Assembly (NCBI RefSeq): GCF_003431975.1
Contig: NZ_CP027116.1
Location: 3,596,001-3,660,000 of the forward strand
Reading direction: 5' to 3'
DNA from: Bacillus pumilus
GTDB lineage: Bacteria > Bacillota > Bacilli > Bacillales > Bacillaceae
Length of the DNA: 64,000 nt
The translations under genes and the position numbers were made by a program. Shown in pieces: positions 17,655-25,359 of the stretch. Below the pieces are notes generated by a model. That model was not told the origin of the DNA, searched no databases, and saw only the letters and a list, made by a program, of their open reading frames with translations. Each line of letters starts with the position of its first letter. The first letter of the stretch is position 1.

Positions 17655-17701
17655 TTAAAAAAACCCTCAAAGAGAACCAAATTAATTCATTTTTGAGAGT
17701 T
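17655..17701 (-). terminator. Terminator after the LXG toxin-immunity unit
   Basis: Minus strand AACTCTCAAA / TTTGAGGGTT (one G-U pair) with a 20-nt loop and a T-run; separates the active unit from the displaced cassette. Confidence 0.65.
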
Positions 17702-17709
17702 CATCAATT

Positions 17710-18105
17710 CTATTTTAATCCTACTTTCACTTCACCATCATGAAATATTTCAATAACATACCCAGAAGATGGTGAAAAAATCCATGTATCAAAACTGACT
17801 GCAGTAACATCATCTATAGCTTCAAAAACTTTATCTAAAGTAGATTGAATAATTGGTAACGTCCCTTCATCCCAAATTACATAAACAACATCATTATACT
17901 CATCCATTTTTTGATTTAAAAAGGATTGTATCTCATCAAACGTATTCACTTCAACATAAGAAGACAAATTATTCCATTCAATTTGCCCCCAATCAGAAAA
18001 TGGAAATAAACTTTCAAAATAGCTTAATATTTTCTCCCTACTATTATCATATAAAACGTGTACATTCTCACCAAGTGCCTCAATGCATTCATCAAATAAA
18101 CTCAT
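17710..18105 (-). CDS. Putative immunity protein of the LXG toxin
   Basis: 131 acidic residues, ATG behind AAGGAG, 11 nt after the toxin stop. Pattern: FDECIEALGENVHVLYD at the start, FPFSDWGQIEW, VYVIWDEGTLPIIQSTL, SFDTWIFSPSSGYVIEIFHDGEV at the end. Position and acidity fit an immunity protein, and the wording resembles CdiI-type immunity families, but I cannot name the family with certainty. It would neutralise the basic C-terminal domain of the 511-residue toxin. Confidence 0.7.
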   Translation of the reverse strand: MSLFDECIEALGENVHVLYDNSREKILSYFESLFPFSDWGQIEWNNLSSYVEVNTFDEIQSFLNQKMDEYNDVVYVIWDEGTLPIIQSTLDKVFEAIDDVTAVSFDTWIFSPSSGYVIEIFHDGEVKVGLK

Positions 18106-18116
18106 ATAAAATCTCC

Positions 18117-19652
18117 TTATCTATTCAAGTGTTTTAATAAAGATTTAAAAGTACCTTCGTTACCTTCAAATGGTATAGCGATTTTCTTTGCATTAGCTCC
18201 TTTACCATTACGAAAATCTTCAATATTTATATGTGGTCCCTTATTAGGATCATAATCTAATCTCCATCTTACTTTTCCGTCAGCAGACTGCCTACCAACA
18301 ACTTTACCATACCCAGCACTCGACTTAAGCGTACCTGTATATGGTTGTGCATTGGGTCCTAGGTCTCCAACTAAGTCTACTGTCTTATTTCTGGCTTGTT
18401 CATAGGTTTTAACTTTATCTAATATTTGTTCTCCTCTTCCAATACCCTTTGCACTCTTCTCAACCCTCTTAGCTACCTTCTCCCCTTTAATAATCTTAAA
18501 AACATATTTCCCCACTTTAACAATGTTAGCGCTTGGAACCATGTACACCCCTGATACCAAACGATCCATATCCGCGACTTTATCACCTGTTACTGGATCT
18601 CTTCCTGTAATCGCTCGAATTGCGTCGTTTATTCCTGTAAATTCGACCGCTGTATTTAAGATATTTTGGGGTTGATCGCCTGTTTTCACTTCAGAAATCG
18701 GTTTAACGCTCTCAATCGTTACTTTGTTCTTTTCAGATATTCGTAACCGATACAGCATTCCGTCTCGCAAGACCTCAACCGTTTTGGCATTTTCGAAGTT
18801 GATCTTTTTGTACTCATTGATATCATATACTTTTCCATTTAAGGTGACGGTCGTTTGATTGATTGTGCTAGACGGCTTTTCCCGAACAACCGTCTCCACA
18901 TTCGCCTGTTCTTTCTCTCTCAGTTTCTTCAGCATGAGCATCATCGGATTGTCTTTTGGGTTGTCTATTTTGTCATTTAATCCACTGATAGTACTGCTTA
19001 TTTTTTCTTCTTTGTCATTTTTGAAAATAGATCCTTTTTGATAGGTGGTGATGTTGATTTTTGGGCTAGTGAACATGGTGCTCAAAGTGCCTATGTATTG
19101 CTTCATTGTTTGAAGGGAGCTTTTTGTTTCATGTAAAGCACTTGTTTGCTCCCTGTCAAATGAATGAAGCAGACCAATGGTTCTTGAGGTCTCGAGCCAT
19201 GCTTTTTGATAGTTTTGCTGAAAAGCTGATTCGTCTACATTTGGCAAATGAACAATATGACCAATTCTACCGATAGCATGGTTCACATCCGTTACAATCT
19301 CAGATATCGTTCGTTCAGCTTTTTTTAATCCTTGATCAAGTTCGTGTTCAATAAATGCTTGTGATATAAAGCCGTGCTGATTTGATTCAAGTGCATGAAG
19401 CGCCTGCTTTGTGTTTTTCAGCGCAGTGCTGTATTCCTCCATGACGACCTGAAAGAATTGCAGGAAGGGAATATGACATTCTGTATAAAAGGCGCGAATG
19501 GCTTGTCCCGCCTCTCCCTTTAGTGCGCCATCAAGTGAGATGATCTGATGGATTTGTTTTTCTATGGAGCTGATCTGTTGTGATTGCTGCTTTAATGTAT
19601 TCAGCGTTTGGTCAATTCCGTTTATTAGCGCAAAGGCGTCAAGGGTTTTCAT
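18117..19652 (-). CDS. LXG-domain polymorphic toxin (type VII secretion effector)
   Basis: 511 residues, ATG behind AAAGGAG. Residues 1-200 are an LXG domain (KTLDAFALINGIDQTL; LKGEAGQAIRAFYTECHIPF), a helical delivery module for the Yuk/Ess secretion system. A variable linker follows, then a pretoxin PT-TG segment (about 345-400: INDAIRAITGRDPVTG, IVKVGKYVFK). The C-terminal 95 residues form the toxin (GPNAQPYTGTLKSSAGYG, GKVRWRLDYDPNKGPHINIEDF); the single His and basic residues suggest a small RNase-like (BECR/Ntox24-type) domain, but this is tentative. Immunity gene follows directly. The secretion machinery is not in this window. Confidence 0.88.
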   Translation of the reverse strand: MKTLDAFALINGIDQTLNTLKQQSQQISSIEKQIHQIISLDGALKGEAGQAIRAFYTECHIPFLQFFQVVMEEYSTALKNTKQALHALESNQHGFISQAFIEHELDQGLKKAERTISEIVTDVNHAIGRIGHIVHLPNVDESAFQQNYQKAWLETSRTIGLLHSFDREQTSALHETKSSLQTMKQYIGTLSTMFTSPKINITTYQKGSIFKNDKEEKISSTISGLNDKIDNPKDNPMMLMLKKLREKEQANVETVVREKPSSTINQTTVTLNGKVYDINEYKKINFENAKTVEVLRDGMLYRLRISEKNKVTIESVKPISEVKTGDQPQNILNTAVEFTGINDAIRAITGRDPVTGDKVADMDRLVSGVYMVPSANIVKVGKYVFKIIKGEKVAKRVEKSAKGIGRGEQILDKVKTYEQARNKTVDLVGDLGPNAQPYTGTLKSSAGYGKVVGRQSADGKVRWRLDYDPNKGPHINIEDFRNGKGANAKKIAIPFEGNEGTFKSLLKHLNR

Positions 19653-19724
19653 TGCGTTCTCCTTTATTTTCTTTTACTGCTGGAGGCAAGCGCCTTGTCC
19701 GTTTCGATCATGGTGTTCGCCGCT
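19587..19724. repeat. 138-bp direct repeat, copy A
   Basis: Spans the first 22 codons of the complete LXG gene, its ribosome-binding site and the last codons of a YwqI-like gene. Differs from copy B (20208-20345) at three positions. The repeat encloses an immunity-like gene and toxin debris. Confidence 0.9.
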
Positions 19725-19736
19725 CATATTAGATGT

Positions 19737-20060
19737 TTACTTAACGATACATTCAGGTGAAAATTTCACAAAAACAGAGTTTGTACCATCATCCATCATT
19801 CTTTTCAATTCCTTACCTAATGAATAATTAGAATTTGGTTCTGTTTGCAATATACAAACAATATTTCCACCCTCCCCTTGAGTTAGGCAGGTTAATTGTA
19901 AATATTCATTGTTATCATAAATAAAAGAAACGATGTAATCATAGAAATTACCTTCTATGTTATCCTTATTTATTTCCTCTTTAAAAACTCTGATTATAGT
20001 TCCAGCCCAAATTAAAGTTTCATCTTCAATCTTCTGAACAGATACCCAATTATTCTTAAT
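19737..20060 (-). CDS. Orphan immunity-like gene with an ATT at the start position
   Basis: An open frame of 107 residues (NNWVSVQKIEDETLIWAG, YIVSFIYDNNEYLQLTCL, MMDDGTNSVFVKFSPEC). GAAAGGAG is present, but the codon at a normal 10-nt spacing is ATT, followed by AAG AAT AAT TGG, where ATG would be expected. Either ATT is used as a rare start or the gene was silenced by an ATG to ATT change. It lies between the two 138-bp repeats, just downstream of the truncated LXG copy, the place of an immunity gene. Family not recognised. Confidence 0.5.
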   Translation of the reverse strand: MKNNWVSVQKIEDETLIWAGTIIRVFKEEINKDNIEGNFYDYIVSFIYDNNEYLQLTCLTQGEGGNIVCILQTEPNSNYSLGKELKRMMDDGTNSVFVKFSPECIVK

Positions 20061-20204
20061 GATCCTATTACTCCTTTCAATTTGATTTTTAAATGATGAC
20101 CACTAGCTGCATCCGCAGGTTTTAGTTTGATTAGAATCAAGTGCTACATGATGCTTTCTTTTTTTATTTGTTTTTGAAAACGACCATGCTGTGTATTTAT
20201 CTAC

Positions 20205-20273
20205 TTACTGCTTTAATGTATTCAGCGTTTGGTCAATTCCGTTTATTAGCGCAAAGGCGTCAAGGGTTTTCAT
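20205..20273 (-). pseudogene. Remnant of an LXG toxin gene (first 22 codons)
   Basis: ATG behind AAAGGAG encodes the same first 22 residues as the complete LXG gene (MKTLDAFALI...TLKQ) and then meets TAA. Below it (about 20105-20200, minus strand) an open stretch ending CGCS-stop could be the last residues of the lost toxin. Read as the ghost of an earlier LXG toxin whose body was deleted. Confidence 0.8.
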
Positions 20274-20345
20274 TGCGATCTCCTTTATTTTCTTTTACTG
20301 CTGGAGGCAAGCGCCTTGTCCGTTTCAATCATGGTGTTCACCGCT
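20208..20345. repeat. 138-bp direct repeat, copy B
   Basis: Covers the 3' end of the intact YwqI-like gene, the intergenic ribosome-binding site and the truncated LXG start. Partner of copy A at 19587-19724; starts are 621 bp apart. Confidence 0.9.
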
Positions 20346-20563
20346 TGTTCTGTTTGTACAAGCTGTTTTTGCAGAATGCCTATGTAGGATGTGCTTAATT
20401 CGTTCAACTGTTGATTGATCTTTTCTAATGTGTCTGCTGTCTGAAGCTGGTTTCTCCCTTTCATGGTTGTTGGAAGTGTTGCATTCATTTGAGCGCCTGA
20501 TTGTTTTGCATGTTGTAACACTCGTTTAATTTCACTGGCATCTATTTTGATTTCTCTACTCAT
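20285..20563 (-). CDS. YwqI-like (DUF5344) LXG partner protein
   Basis: 92 residues, all helical (IDASEIKRVLQHAKQSGAQM; TADTLEKINQQLNELSTSYIGILQKQL). It resembles YwqI/TIGR04197 WXG100-like small proteins that are encoded just before LXG toxins and, in better-studied systems, bind the LXG domain to allow export. Its start overlaps the end of the YwqH-like gene by 8 nt. The last codons and downstream spacer are duplicated ahead of the intact LXG gene. Confidence 0.82.
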   Translation of the reverse strand: MSREIKIDASEIKRVLQHAKQSGAQMNATLPTTMKGRNQLQTADTLEKINQQLNELSTSYIGILQKQLVQTEQAVNTMIETDKALASSSKRK

Positions 20564-20966
20564 GTGACTTCCCTCTTTTTTCTTCCAATTGCTTCTGCTT
20601 TTCTTTCTCTATTTTTCTTTCAACAGAATGGACCTCATGTTCTAACGAATGAATGTCTGATTTTAGGTCACTGATTTTCTCATCAATTCGATTCACTAGA
20701 TGGGTTAGCTGTACACCTTTAATCTCTTGACTGGCGGATGCCATCTCGTCTCGAATGTCATCAAACGTATCTGCAAGATGGCCAAACCATGTATGTGATG
20801 TCAGATCTGGATAAGTCATTTTCTTGTTAGCATCTGCCAGAGCCGATTTTGCTTCTTTTATTTCTTTTCGACACATCTTGAGTTCTATGATTTGTTCTTT
20901 TTTTATGGATATGTCAGCCTTTAACGAATACAAGGCCGTTGTATAACCGATGATGGCTCCAGACAT
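20556..20966 (-). CDS. YwqH-like (DUF5082) LXG partner protein
   Basis: 136 residues from the ATG at 20966 (AGAGG upstream); a TTG two codons earlier is the alternative. Two long helices with a predicted coiled coil at the C-terminus (DSLEHEVHSVERKIEKEKQ-like heptads, ending in a basic-acidic tail) and DUF5082 features (SGAIIGYTTALYSLKADISIK). It is the first gene of the toxin operon, in the order YwqH-YwqI-LXG known from B. subtilis ywqHIJ. Predicted secretion partner or chaperone. Confidence 0.8.
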   Translation of the reverse strand: MSGAIIGYTTALYSLKADISIKKEQIIELKMCRKEIKEAKSALADANKKMTYPDLTSHTWFGHLADTFDDIRDEMASASQEIKGVQLTHLVNRIDEKISDLKSDIHSLEHEVHSVERKIEKEKQKQLEEKRGKSHE

Positions 20967-21100
20967 CGTCAAACACCTCTTTGCCTCAAATAGTCCCCCG
21001 TTATGTTACCATTTCCTAGCACAAGAGGCATATGATTGAAAACGAATTCAACAAAAAATGAATCGTATGTATTGGGTTTTTATACCTATTTTATCCGCGC

Positions 21101-21134
21101 AAAAAAAGCTGGATTCATTAACTGAATCCAGCTT
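21101..21134 (-). terminator. Terminator of the RpiR-controlled catabolic cluster
   Basis: Minus strand AAGCTGGATTCA / TGAATCCAGCTT, a perfect 12-bp stem with a 4-nt loop and a T-run, right after the last gene. Confidence 0.9.
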
Positions 21135-21141
21135 CTCATGC

Positions 21142-21408
21142 TTATTTGACCGAATCACCAGCCGAAGCTGATGTATGTTCACTAAAGGAAGTATCTTTCT
21201 TGTCAGGAATATAATGAAGAGAGAAGCCGACAAGACTAAAACAAGCACTTAACACCAGTGTTGGATTTTTGAATAGGTTCGTACTCGCCATCATCAAATC
21301 TCCCTTTTGCAAGAGAATCCCTAATATTTGACCGAAAACCAATAGGGTTCCTGATGTTAAGAACAGGACAAGCAGCACTTTAAATAAAAATTCCATCAAT
21401 GCTCTCAT
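21142..21408 (-). CDS. Small two-span membrane protein, probable permease partner
   Basis: 88 residues from the ATG at 21408 (MRALMEFLFKVLL), which follows AAAGGAG; a longer frame upstream has no ribosome-binding site. Two membrane spans (about 3-27 and 45-62) and a polar Ser/Lys-rich tail. It starts 13 nt after the DctM-like permease gene and ends at the cluster terminator. By position it could act like the small (DctQ) subunit of a TRAP-type transporter, though it is shorter than a normal four-span DctQ. Inference only. Confidence 0.6.
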   Translation of the reverse strand: MRALMEFLFKVLLVLFLTSGTLLVFGQILGILLQKGDLMMASTNLFKNPTLVLSACFSLVGFSLHYIPDKKDTSFSEHTSASAGDSVK

Positions 21409-21421
21409 GTGTGACTCCTTT

Positions 21422-22756
21422 CTATACTGGAAGTATTTCCATTCCGATGAGCCAGCCAATTCCTACAATCGGCAGCATATAGTAGAGAATAAGCGGTATA
21501 AATGTTTTCTCCGGCCGGGCGCCTGCAAGACCAGAAGCGATGAAGATTGACCCTGATGCAGGCGGGGAAGCGCCTTCTGTTGATGAAAAGGCGAGAATGG
21601 CGACAACAGCGACAACCGGATCCACTCCAACTGAAATTAACGCTGAAAATGATACAAGACCAACAGCTGTTAATGTGGCTGTTGAAGATAATGGTCCAGC
21701 CACCAGCGTGACAAGAACACCAACAATGAGCACCATGAGCCACTTAGGAATGGTCAGTACTGATGTGATTTGCGTCAAATCTTCTGCGAGTCCTAATTCA
21801 GCAAGCACCTGACTAGCCGCAACAGCAAATAGCATCAAAGCACCAATTGTTGTGAATTTAGGAATGGCTGATTTAAAAAACTGAGACCAATCTAAAGCAG
21901 ATGCTTTTTTTCTTCCAATTGTTAAACTAATCAGCATCATGAGAATTGGAATCCACGTAATTAGAGAAATTTGATCCATTGCTTCTGGCCCGATATTCGG
22001 ATTACTTTTCAAATAATCTGCAAGAGGACCAATCGTCATGATGATCGGGATCAAGGCACCGAAAAAGATAAAAATCGATTTCCACCCTTGTTTCACAGCT
22101 TCTCTAAAGGGGACGATATCATCTGGCGGCATGGCTTGAATTTTATTTTTTCTCACCAAAATATACACAAGAATAAATCGGTATAAGACTTGATACAGTC
22201 CGCCTATTAAAAGAGCAATATATAAATCTCCTTCTGATACAAGGGCTGCAACTGGTGCAAAACCGAGCATGATAAACATGGAAGAGTTCGGAGGAAGTGC
22301 CGCTCCAAGTCCCCCATTTCCTGCTAGCATAGTGGCTGTATGAGTTCGGCTCCAGCCTGATTTAATCATCCAAGAAGCCGTGATAGAGCCAGTGGCAGCT
22401 GTATTTGCAGAATTTGAACCTGAAAGGGCACCTAAGACTGCTGAACCTAACGTACTCATATAAGCTGCTCCACCTGGAAGTCTGCCGACAACCGAATTCA
22501 GGATGCGCAAAAGCGCATGAATTAATTCCAGCTTTTCGATTAAATAGGCCATGAATACAAAAGCGACGGCTGCATAAAGCACTTCATATGTGGATGCAAA
22601 AATTAAACCATCCCAGAACAGTCTAAGCGCATCCATTCCGCCAAACAAAGTAGTTGCAATAAATCCTAACAGCATGGCCTCTCCCATATTTCGTTTGACG
22701 ATGACATTCCATATAATAATGACAGCTATGAATACAATCAACGCAATAAAACCCAT
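21422..22756 (-). CDS. TRAP-type large permease (DctM-like) transporter
   Basis: 444 residues with about 11-12 membrane spans. The DctM-like block is clear: LGSAVLGALSGSNSANTAATGSI, followed by GNGGLGAALPPNSSMFIMLG, and its repeat in the second half (VAGPLSSTATLTAVGLVSF, SSTEGASPPASGSIF). These paired signatures are the substrate and sodium-binding hairpins of the ion-transporter superfamily. No DctP periplasmic-type binding protein is encoded nearby, so it may work without one. In a cluster with a dehydrogenase and an RraA-type aldolase it likely imports a small hydroxy- or keto-carboxylic acid. Substrate not determinable. Confidence 0.75.
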   Translation of the reverse strand: MGFIALIVFIAVIIIWNVIVKRNMGEAMLLGFIATTLFGGMDALRLFWDGLIFASTYEVLYAAVAFVFMAYLIEKLELIHALLRILNSVVGRLPGGAAYMSTLGSAVLGALSGSNSANTAATGSITASWMIKSGWSRTHTATMLAGNGGLGAALPPNSSMFIMLGFAPVAALVSEGDLYIALLIGGLYQVLYRFILVYILVRKNKIQAMPPDDIVPFREAVKQGWKSIFIFFGALIPIIMTIGPLADYLKSNPNIGPEAMDQISLITWIPILMMLISLTIGRKKASALDWSQFFKSAIPKFTTIGALMLFAVAASQVLAELGLAEDLTQITSVLTIPKWLMVLIVGVLVTLVAGPLSSTATLTAVGLVSFSALISVGVDPVVAVVAILAFSSTEGASPPASGSIFIASGLAGARPEKTFIPLILYYMLPIVGIGWLIGMEILPV

Positions 22757-22800
22757 GTCGTTTTTTCGCCTCCTCTTGGTTAAATAAAACGCTTACATTT

Positions 22801-23676
22801 TTATCCTTGCTGCATCACGTCAATGACTTCTTCCCAGCTGGCTGGTTTTTCCCCATCAAATCGTTCAGCAAAGTGAAAGTCTGCTAGCCTCTCTAGCTTT
22901 TGTTGTGCTGCCCGAGACATACCCGCATCAATATGAGCTGCATCAAGCATTTCAATAGAGCCAAGTAGTTCGACCGCTCGTCTTTTTGCATGTAATGCAC
23001 TCCCTGTCACAAGACGATTCATCGTCTCTTCAAAGCTTTTACTGTCCATCGTTTCGCTGAGAGAAGCGATGGCCTGATCTTCCACTTTATATTTTTTGGA
23101 AATTTCCAAAAATTCAATAAGTAAACCGACGATTCCTTTCATATAAATGCTTCTTATTAGTTTTAAGGCTGAAGCATCTCCTGGCTGATCACTGATTTTT
23201 GTAATATTCATACCGTATTCTTTCGTTAATTCAATGAATCGATCTGTTCCACTTCCGCTTGCCGTGATTGGAACCTTATGTTTGTTCACTGGAAGAGATC
23301 CAAGCATGGCAGCATCTACAAACAGCGCTTTTTCTTTTTCAATTTCGTTTGCTGCTTGTTTTTTGATGTCTGGTGTGGATGCTGATACATCTACATACAC
23401 TTGCTTCTCTTTCAAACTTCCTAATACAGATTGAGCCACTTCTAACGTCTTATTGGCTGGTACAGCTGCAATGACAATATCAGCTTTTTCAATGACTTCA
23501 CTGATACTATTTGTCAATTCGACTCCTGTACGAGCTGCTTTTTCTTTCAGCGCTCCCGCAAGATTCTCATTCTGTAATAGTACATCATACGCATAAAAAT
23601 GGTCTAATCCTTCTGTTTTCAATCCTGTTGACAACTCATACGCCGCTTCTCCATAACCGATAAAACCTATCTTCAT
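22801..23676 (-). CDS. NAD(P)-dependent beta-hydroxyacid dehydrogenase-like protein with DUF1932
   Basis: 291 residues from the ATG at 23676 (an adjacent GTG is the alternative). N-terminal Rossmann fold with GFIGYGEAAYEL (GxGxxA), then VIAAVPANKTLEV and a DVSASTPD segment; C-terminal helical DUF1932 domain (GDASALKLIRSIYMKGIVGLL, Lys probably catalytic; AHIDAGMSRAAQQKL). The architecture is that of 3-hydroxyisobutyrate/6-phosphogluconate dehydrogenase relatives. It lies 11 nt after the RraA gene, in one operon with the permease. Probably oxidises a 2- or 3-hydroxy acid. Confidence 0.8.
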   Translation of the reverse strand: MKIGFIGYGEAAYELSTGLKTEGLDHFYAYDVLLQNENLAGALKEKAARTGVELTNSISEVIEKADIVIAAVPANKTLEVAQSVLGSLKEKQVYVDVSASTPDIKKQAANEIEKEKALFVDAAMLGSLPVNKHKVPITASGSGTDRFIELTKEYGMNITKISDQPGDASALKLIRSIYMKGIVGLLIEFLEISKKYKVEDQAIASLSETMDSKSFEETMNRLVTGSALHAKRRAVELLGSIEMLDAAHIDAGMSRAAQQKLERLADFHFAERFDGEKPASWEEVIDVMQQG

Positions 23677-23687
23677 CACAGATTCCC

Positions 23688-24359
23688 CTATCCCTGATAT
23701 TTTTTCATTCTGCCTTCAAGCCATGCGGGTGCTAAAAGACTGATATCCTTTTTTCCTTCACTCATATAATGCTGAATGGTTTTTAATCTTTGATGTTCAT
23801 AGGCTAGTTTCTCTTCTGCTCGTGACAGCATCTCTTCTGCTTTCTCCTTTGGAACAATCACGACTCCATCATCATCCCCAATGACCAAGTCTCCAGGTGA
23901 TACGTTGACACCTCCGCATGAGATGGTTTCGTTCAATTCACCAGGACCGTCCTTAAAAGGTCCATTCGGCGTAAACCCCTTACTATAGATTGGAAAAGCT
24001 AATTCCTCTAACGCCACTTTATCGCGGACAAGACCGTCAATCACGATCCCTTCTATACCAACAGCTTTTGCTGAACTGGCCATTAATTCTCCTAAATAGG
24101 CATGACCCCTATGATCTTTCCCATCCACGATGAGTACATCTCCTTCTTGAGCAGAATAAATGGCTTGATGAAGAAACAGATTATCCCCTGGCCGCAAGCT
24201 AACGGTAAAAGCTGTACCTACTACATTCATGCCTGTCGCAACTGGCTTGATCTGATAATCCATTGCACCAGTACATCCCATCACATCCGACAACAAGGTC
24301 GAGTTGAGCTTTTTTGCCCGATCTATTAGATCATTTGACACAGATTGAACAGTACTCAT
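23688..24359 (-). CDS. RraA-family (HMG/CHA aldolase-like) protein
   Basis: About 223 residues. Three in-frame ATGs (24371, 24368, 24359) compete; the last, MSTVQSVSN, gives the best gap to AAAGGGG, but 24371 cannot be ruled out. RraA/class II aldolase features: GDVLIVDGKDHRGHAYLGEL, AKAVGIEGIVIDGLVRD (Arg-Asp) and the GDLVIGDDDGVVIVP signature. In Gram-positives such proteins are usually metal-dependent aldolases or decarboxylases acting on 4-hydroxy-4-methyl-2-oxoglutarate-like acids, not RNase E inhibitors. First gene of the cluster, behind a cre-controlled promoter. Confidence 0.8.
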   Translation of the reverse strand: MSTVQSVSNDLIDRAKKLNSTLLSDVMGCTGAMDYQIKPVATGMNVVGTAFTVSLRPGDNLFLHQAIYSAQEGDVLIVDGKDHRGHAYLGELMASSAKAVGIEGIVIDGLVRDKVALEELAFPIYSKGFTPNGPFKDGPGELNETISCGGVNVSPGDLVIGDDDGVVIVPKEKAEEMLSRAEEKLAYEHQRLKTIQHYMSEGKKDISLLAPAWLEGRMKKYQG

Positions 24360-24407
24360 TGCTTCCATCATCCCCTTTGAGTTATATACATTACGTTTTA
24401 TTTATCA

Positions 24408-24427
24408 AAAGTAACAAACATTACTTT
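24408..24427. promoter_or_regulatory. Palindromic operator at the transcription start of the RpiR cluster
   Basis: Perfect 7-bp inverted repeat AAAGTAA-caaaca-TTACTTT, placed just downstream of the -10 so that it covers the predicted transcription start; the likely target of the RpiR regulator encoded next door. Confidence 0.6.
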
Positions 24428-24436
24428 CGTGTTATG

Positions 24437-24465
24437 ATCATACCACCATGTTTTTATTTAGTAAA
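24437..24465 (-). promoter_or_regulatory. SigA promoter of the RraA-dehydrogenase-permease cluster
   Basis: Minus strand TTTACT, 17-nt spacer, TATGAT. The -35 hexamer is part of the cre sequence, so CcpA binding would block polymerase. Confidence 0.7.
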
Positions 24466-24474
24466 GCGCTTTCA
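24461..24474 (-). promoter_or_regulatory. cre site (CcpA) overlapping the -35
   Basis: Minus strand TGAAAGCGCTTTAC, nearly the palindromic optimum TGAAAGCGCTTTCA; predicts glucose repression of the cluster. Confidence 0.8.
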
Positions 24475-24484
24475 AAAAAATAAA

Positions 24485-24532
24485 CAAAAAAATGAGTGAC
24501 CACACGACTATTGTGTTGTGTGATAACTCATT
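24485..24532 (-). terminator. Terminator of the rpiR-type gene, overlapping its stop
   Basis: Minus strand AATGAGT..CACAC / GTGTG..ACTCATT hairpin (two internal mismatches) followed by TTTTTTT; insulates the regulator from the downstream cluster promoter. Confidence 0.7.
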
Positions 24533-25359
24533 TTCGTTAACATATGATTGATTTGATCTAAACGAGGTTTTGTCCTTTCAGGGTCATTCATCGCTAATGC
24601 ACTCAAGATGAAATCGACGATAAAGATAGCAGATACAACGGAGTTATGAGAGCCTACACTCGCTGAGGAACATGGTAATACATATTGTGCATATTTGGTT
24701 AGTGGCGAGCTGTAGCTGTCTGTAATTAAAAGCACTTCCACCCCATAAGACTTCGCTGCTTCCAGCAAATCCTTCATACGCTTTGCATAACGCGGATAGC
24801 TGACTGCTATAATGAAATCACTAGAGTTGAAATGAACCAGATCATCCACCCAGTCACTTTGGTCTGCATCAATATATTGGCAATTCCCTAATAGCCGGTT
24901 GATGCCTAATGACATGTACTCACCAACAGGTCTTCCACTTCGGACACTTGTACACAAAACGTGACGGGCGCTGGCTATTTTCCCAACAATTTGCTGAAAG
25001 GTTTCTTCCGTGATATTGTCCAATGCGTACTGGATATTTTGAAATTGCAGCTCTACATGATTATGTAAGAGCTTACTCTTATTTGAGTGCTTTAAATTCG
25101 CTTCAAGTCTCGTTTGAGGGGCAGCTTTATGCTTCATCGTCGATTGAAGCTCTTTTTGAAACTCAGAGAAACCGGAATACCCCATAGCAGCAGAGAACCT
25201 CATGATGGTAGCTGTACTTGTCCCTACTTTTGATGCCAATTTATCTACAGTCAAAAACGCGACCTCCATTGGATTTTGTACGATATAATCTGCTATTCTC
25301 CTCTGTGCATCGGTTAAAAACGCGACCTTATGCTGAAGCTTATGTATTAAATCTTCCAT
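24508..25359 (-). CDS. MurR/RpiR family transcriptional regulator
   Basis: 283 residues: N-terminal HTH_6 domain (residues 1-77; VDKLASKVGTSTATIMRFSAAMG is the recognition region) and a C-terminal SIS sugar-phosphate-binding domain (about 110-240; VLCTSVRSGRPVGEYM, DFIIAVSYPRYAKRM). RpiR proteins sense phosphosugars or related metabolites. It is codirectional with the RraA cluster but has its own terminator, so it most likely acts on the palindrome at 24408-24427. The start codon has only a weak ribosome-binding site (CAGGTG). Confidence 0.85.
   Translation of the reverse strand: MEDLIHKLQHKVAFLTDAQRRIADYIVQNPMEVAFLTVDKLASKVGTSTATIMRFSAAMGYSGFSEFQKELQSTMKHKAAPQTRLEANLKHSNKSKLLHNHVELQFQNIQYALDNITEETFQQIVGKIASARHVLCTSVRSGRPVGEYMSLGINRLLGNCQYIDADQSDWVDDLVHFNSSDFIIAVSYPRYAKRMKDLLEAAKSYGVEVLLITDSYSSPLTKYAQYVLPCSSASVGSHNSVVSAIFIVDFILSALAMNDPERTKPRLDQINHMLTKMSYHTTQ

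Noticed and set aside
15816..21000. Prophage or integrative element
   Set aside because: No integrase, transposase, phage structural gene or att-like flanking repeat; the 138-bp repeats are internal to the toxin operon.
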